Positions 5,385 to 5,402 of a stretch of 5,402 bases of DNA are shown one piece after another (within the stretch, counting starts at the first letter, position 1; every line of letters starts with the position of its first letter). Position numbers and translations under genes: made by a program. Below the pieces are notes generated by a model. That model was given only the letters and a program-made list of their open reading frames with translations, made no database searches and was not told where the DNA came from. The DNA comes from Euzebyaceae bacterium (GTDB lineage Bacteria > Actinomycetota > Nitriliruptoria > Euzebyales > Egibacteraceae): NCBI GenBank assembly GCA_013696915.1, contig JACCXR010000436.1:1-5402 (forward strand), in the 5' to 3' direction.

Positions 5385-5402
5385 CGGGGGGCTCCTCGGG
5401 CG

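Overview
The window is very GC-rich, densely coded DNA from an actinobacterium (Actinomycetota). The reasons are the pervasive G/C third positions, the GTG starts with GGAGG-type ribosome binding sites, and an adjacent DUF3263 / LytR_C gene pair that matches Rv0430-Rv0431 (VirR) of Mycobacterium tuberculosis. The lineage within the phylum cannot be fixed from this sequence. No mobile element, tRNA, rRNA or CRISPR array is seen.

Left part (1-3501, minus strand): an operon-like run headed by a SAM-I (S-box) riboswitch at 3390-3501. In transcription order it contains a threonine synthase-family PLP enzyme (GTG at 3321), a MoaD/ThiS-type sulfur-carrier-like protein ending in Gly-Gly, a CbbX/SpoVK-type AAA+ ATPase, and a secreted, solute-binding-like protein that runs off the left edge. 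Spacings are 52 nt, 19 nt and an ATGA overlap. The key point is the first two genes. A SAM-I riboswitch senses the product of methionine metabolism, which does not fit ordinary threonine synthesis. The enzyme has altered active-site signatures (NPTWSFKDR, STGNLAHS) and sits beside a sulfur carrier. Together these suggest homocysteine formation from O-phosphohomoserine with a protein thiocarboxylate as sulfur donor, shut down by SAM. This reading is an inference.

Middle (3502-4490): a compact divergent promoter region carries a 12-bp perfect palindrome. It is followed on the plus strand by a HAD-IIB-type phosphatase gene (3578-4411). A convergent intergenic region then holds a GC hairpin and a tandem 29-bp duplication that copies the end of the neighbouring gene, including its stop codon.

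Right part (4491-5384, minus strand): a DUF3263 gene is followed by a membrane-anchored LytR_C protein with a Pro/Thr-rich linker, a conserved actinobacterial cell-envelope pair.
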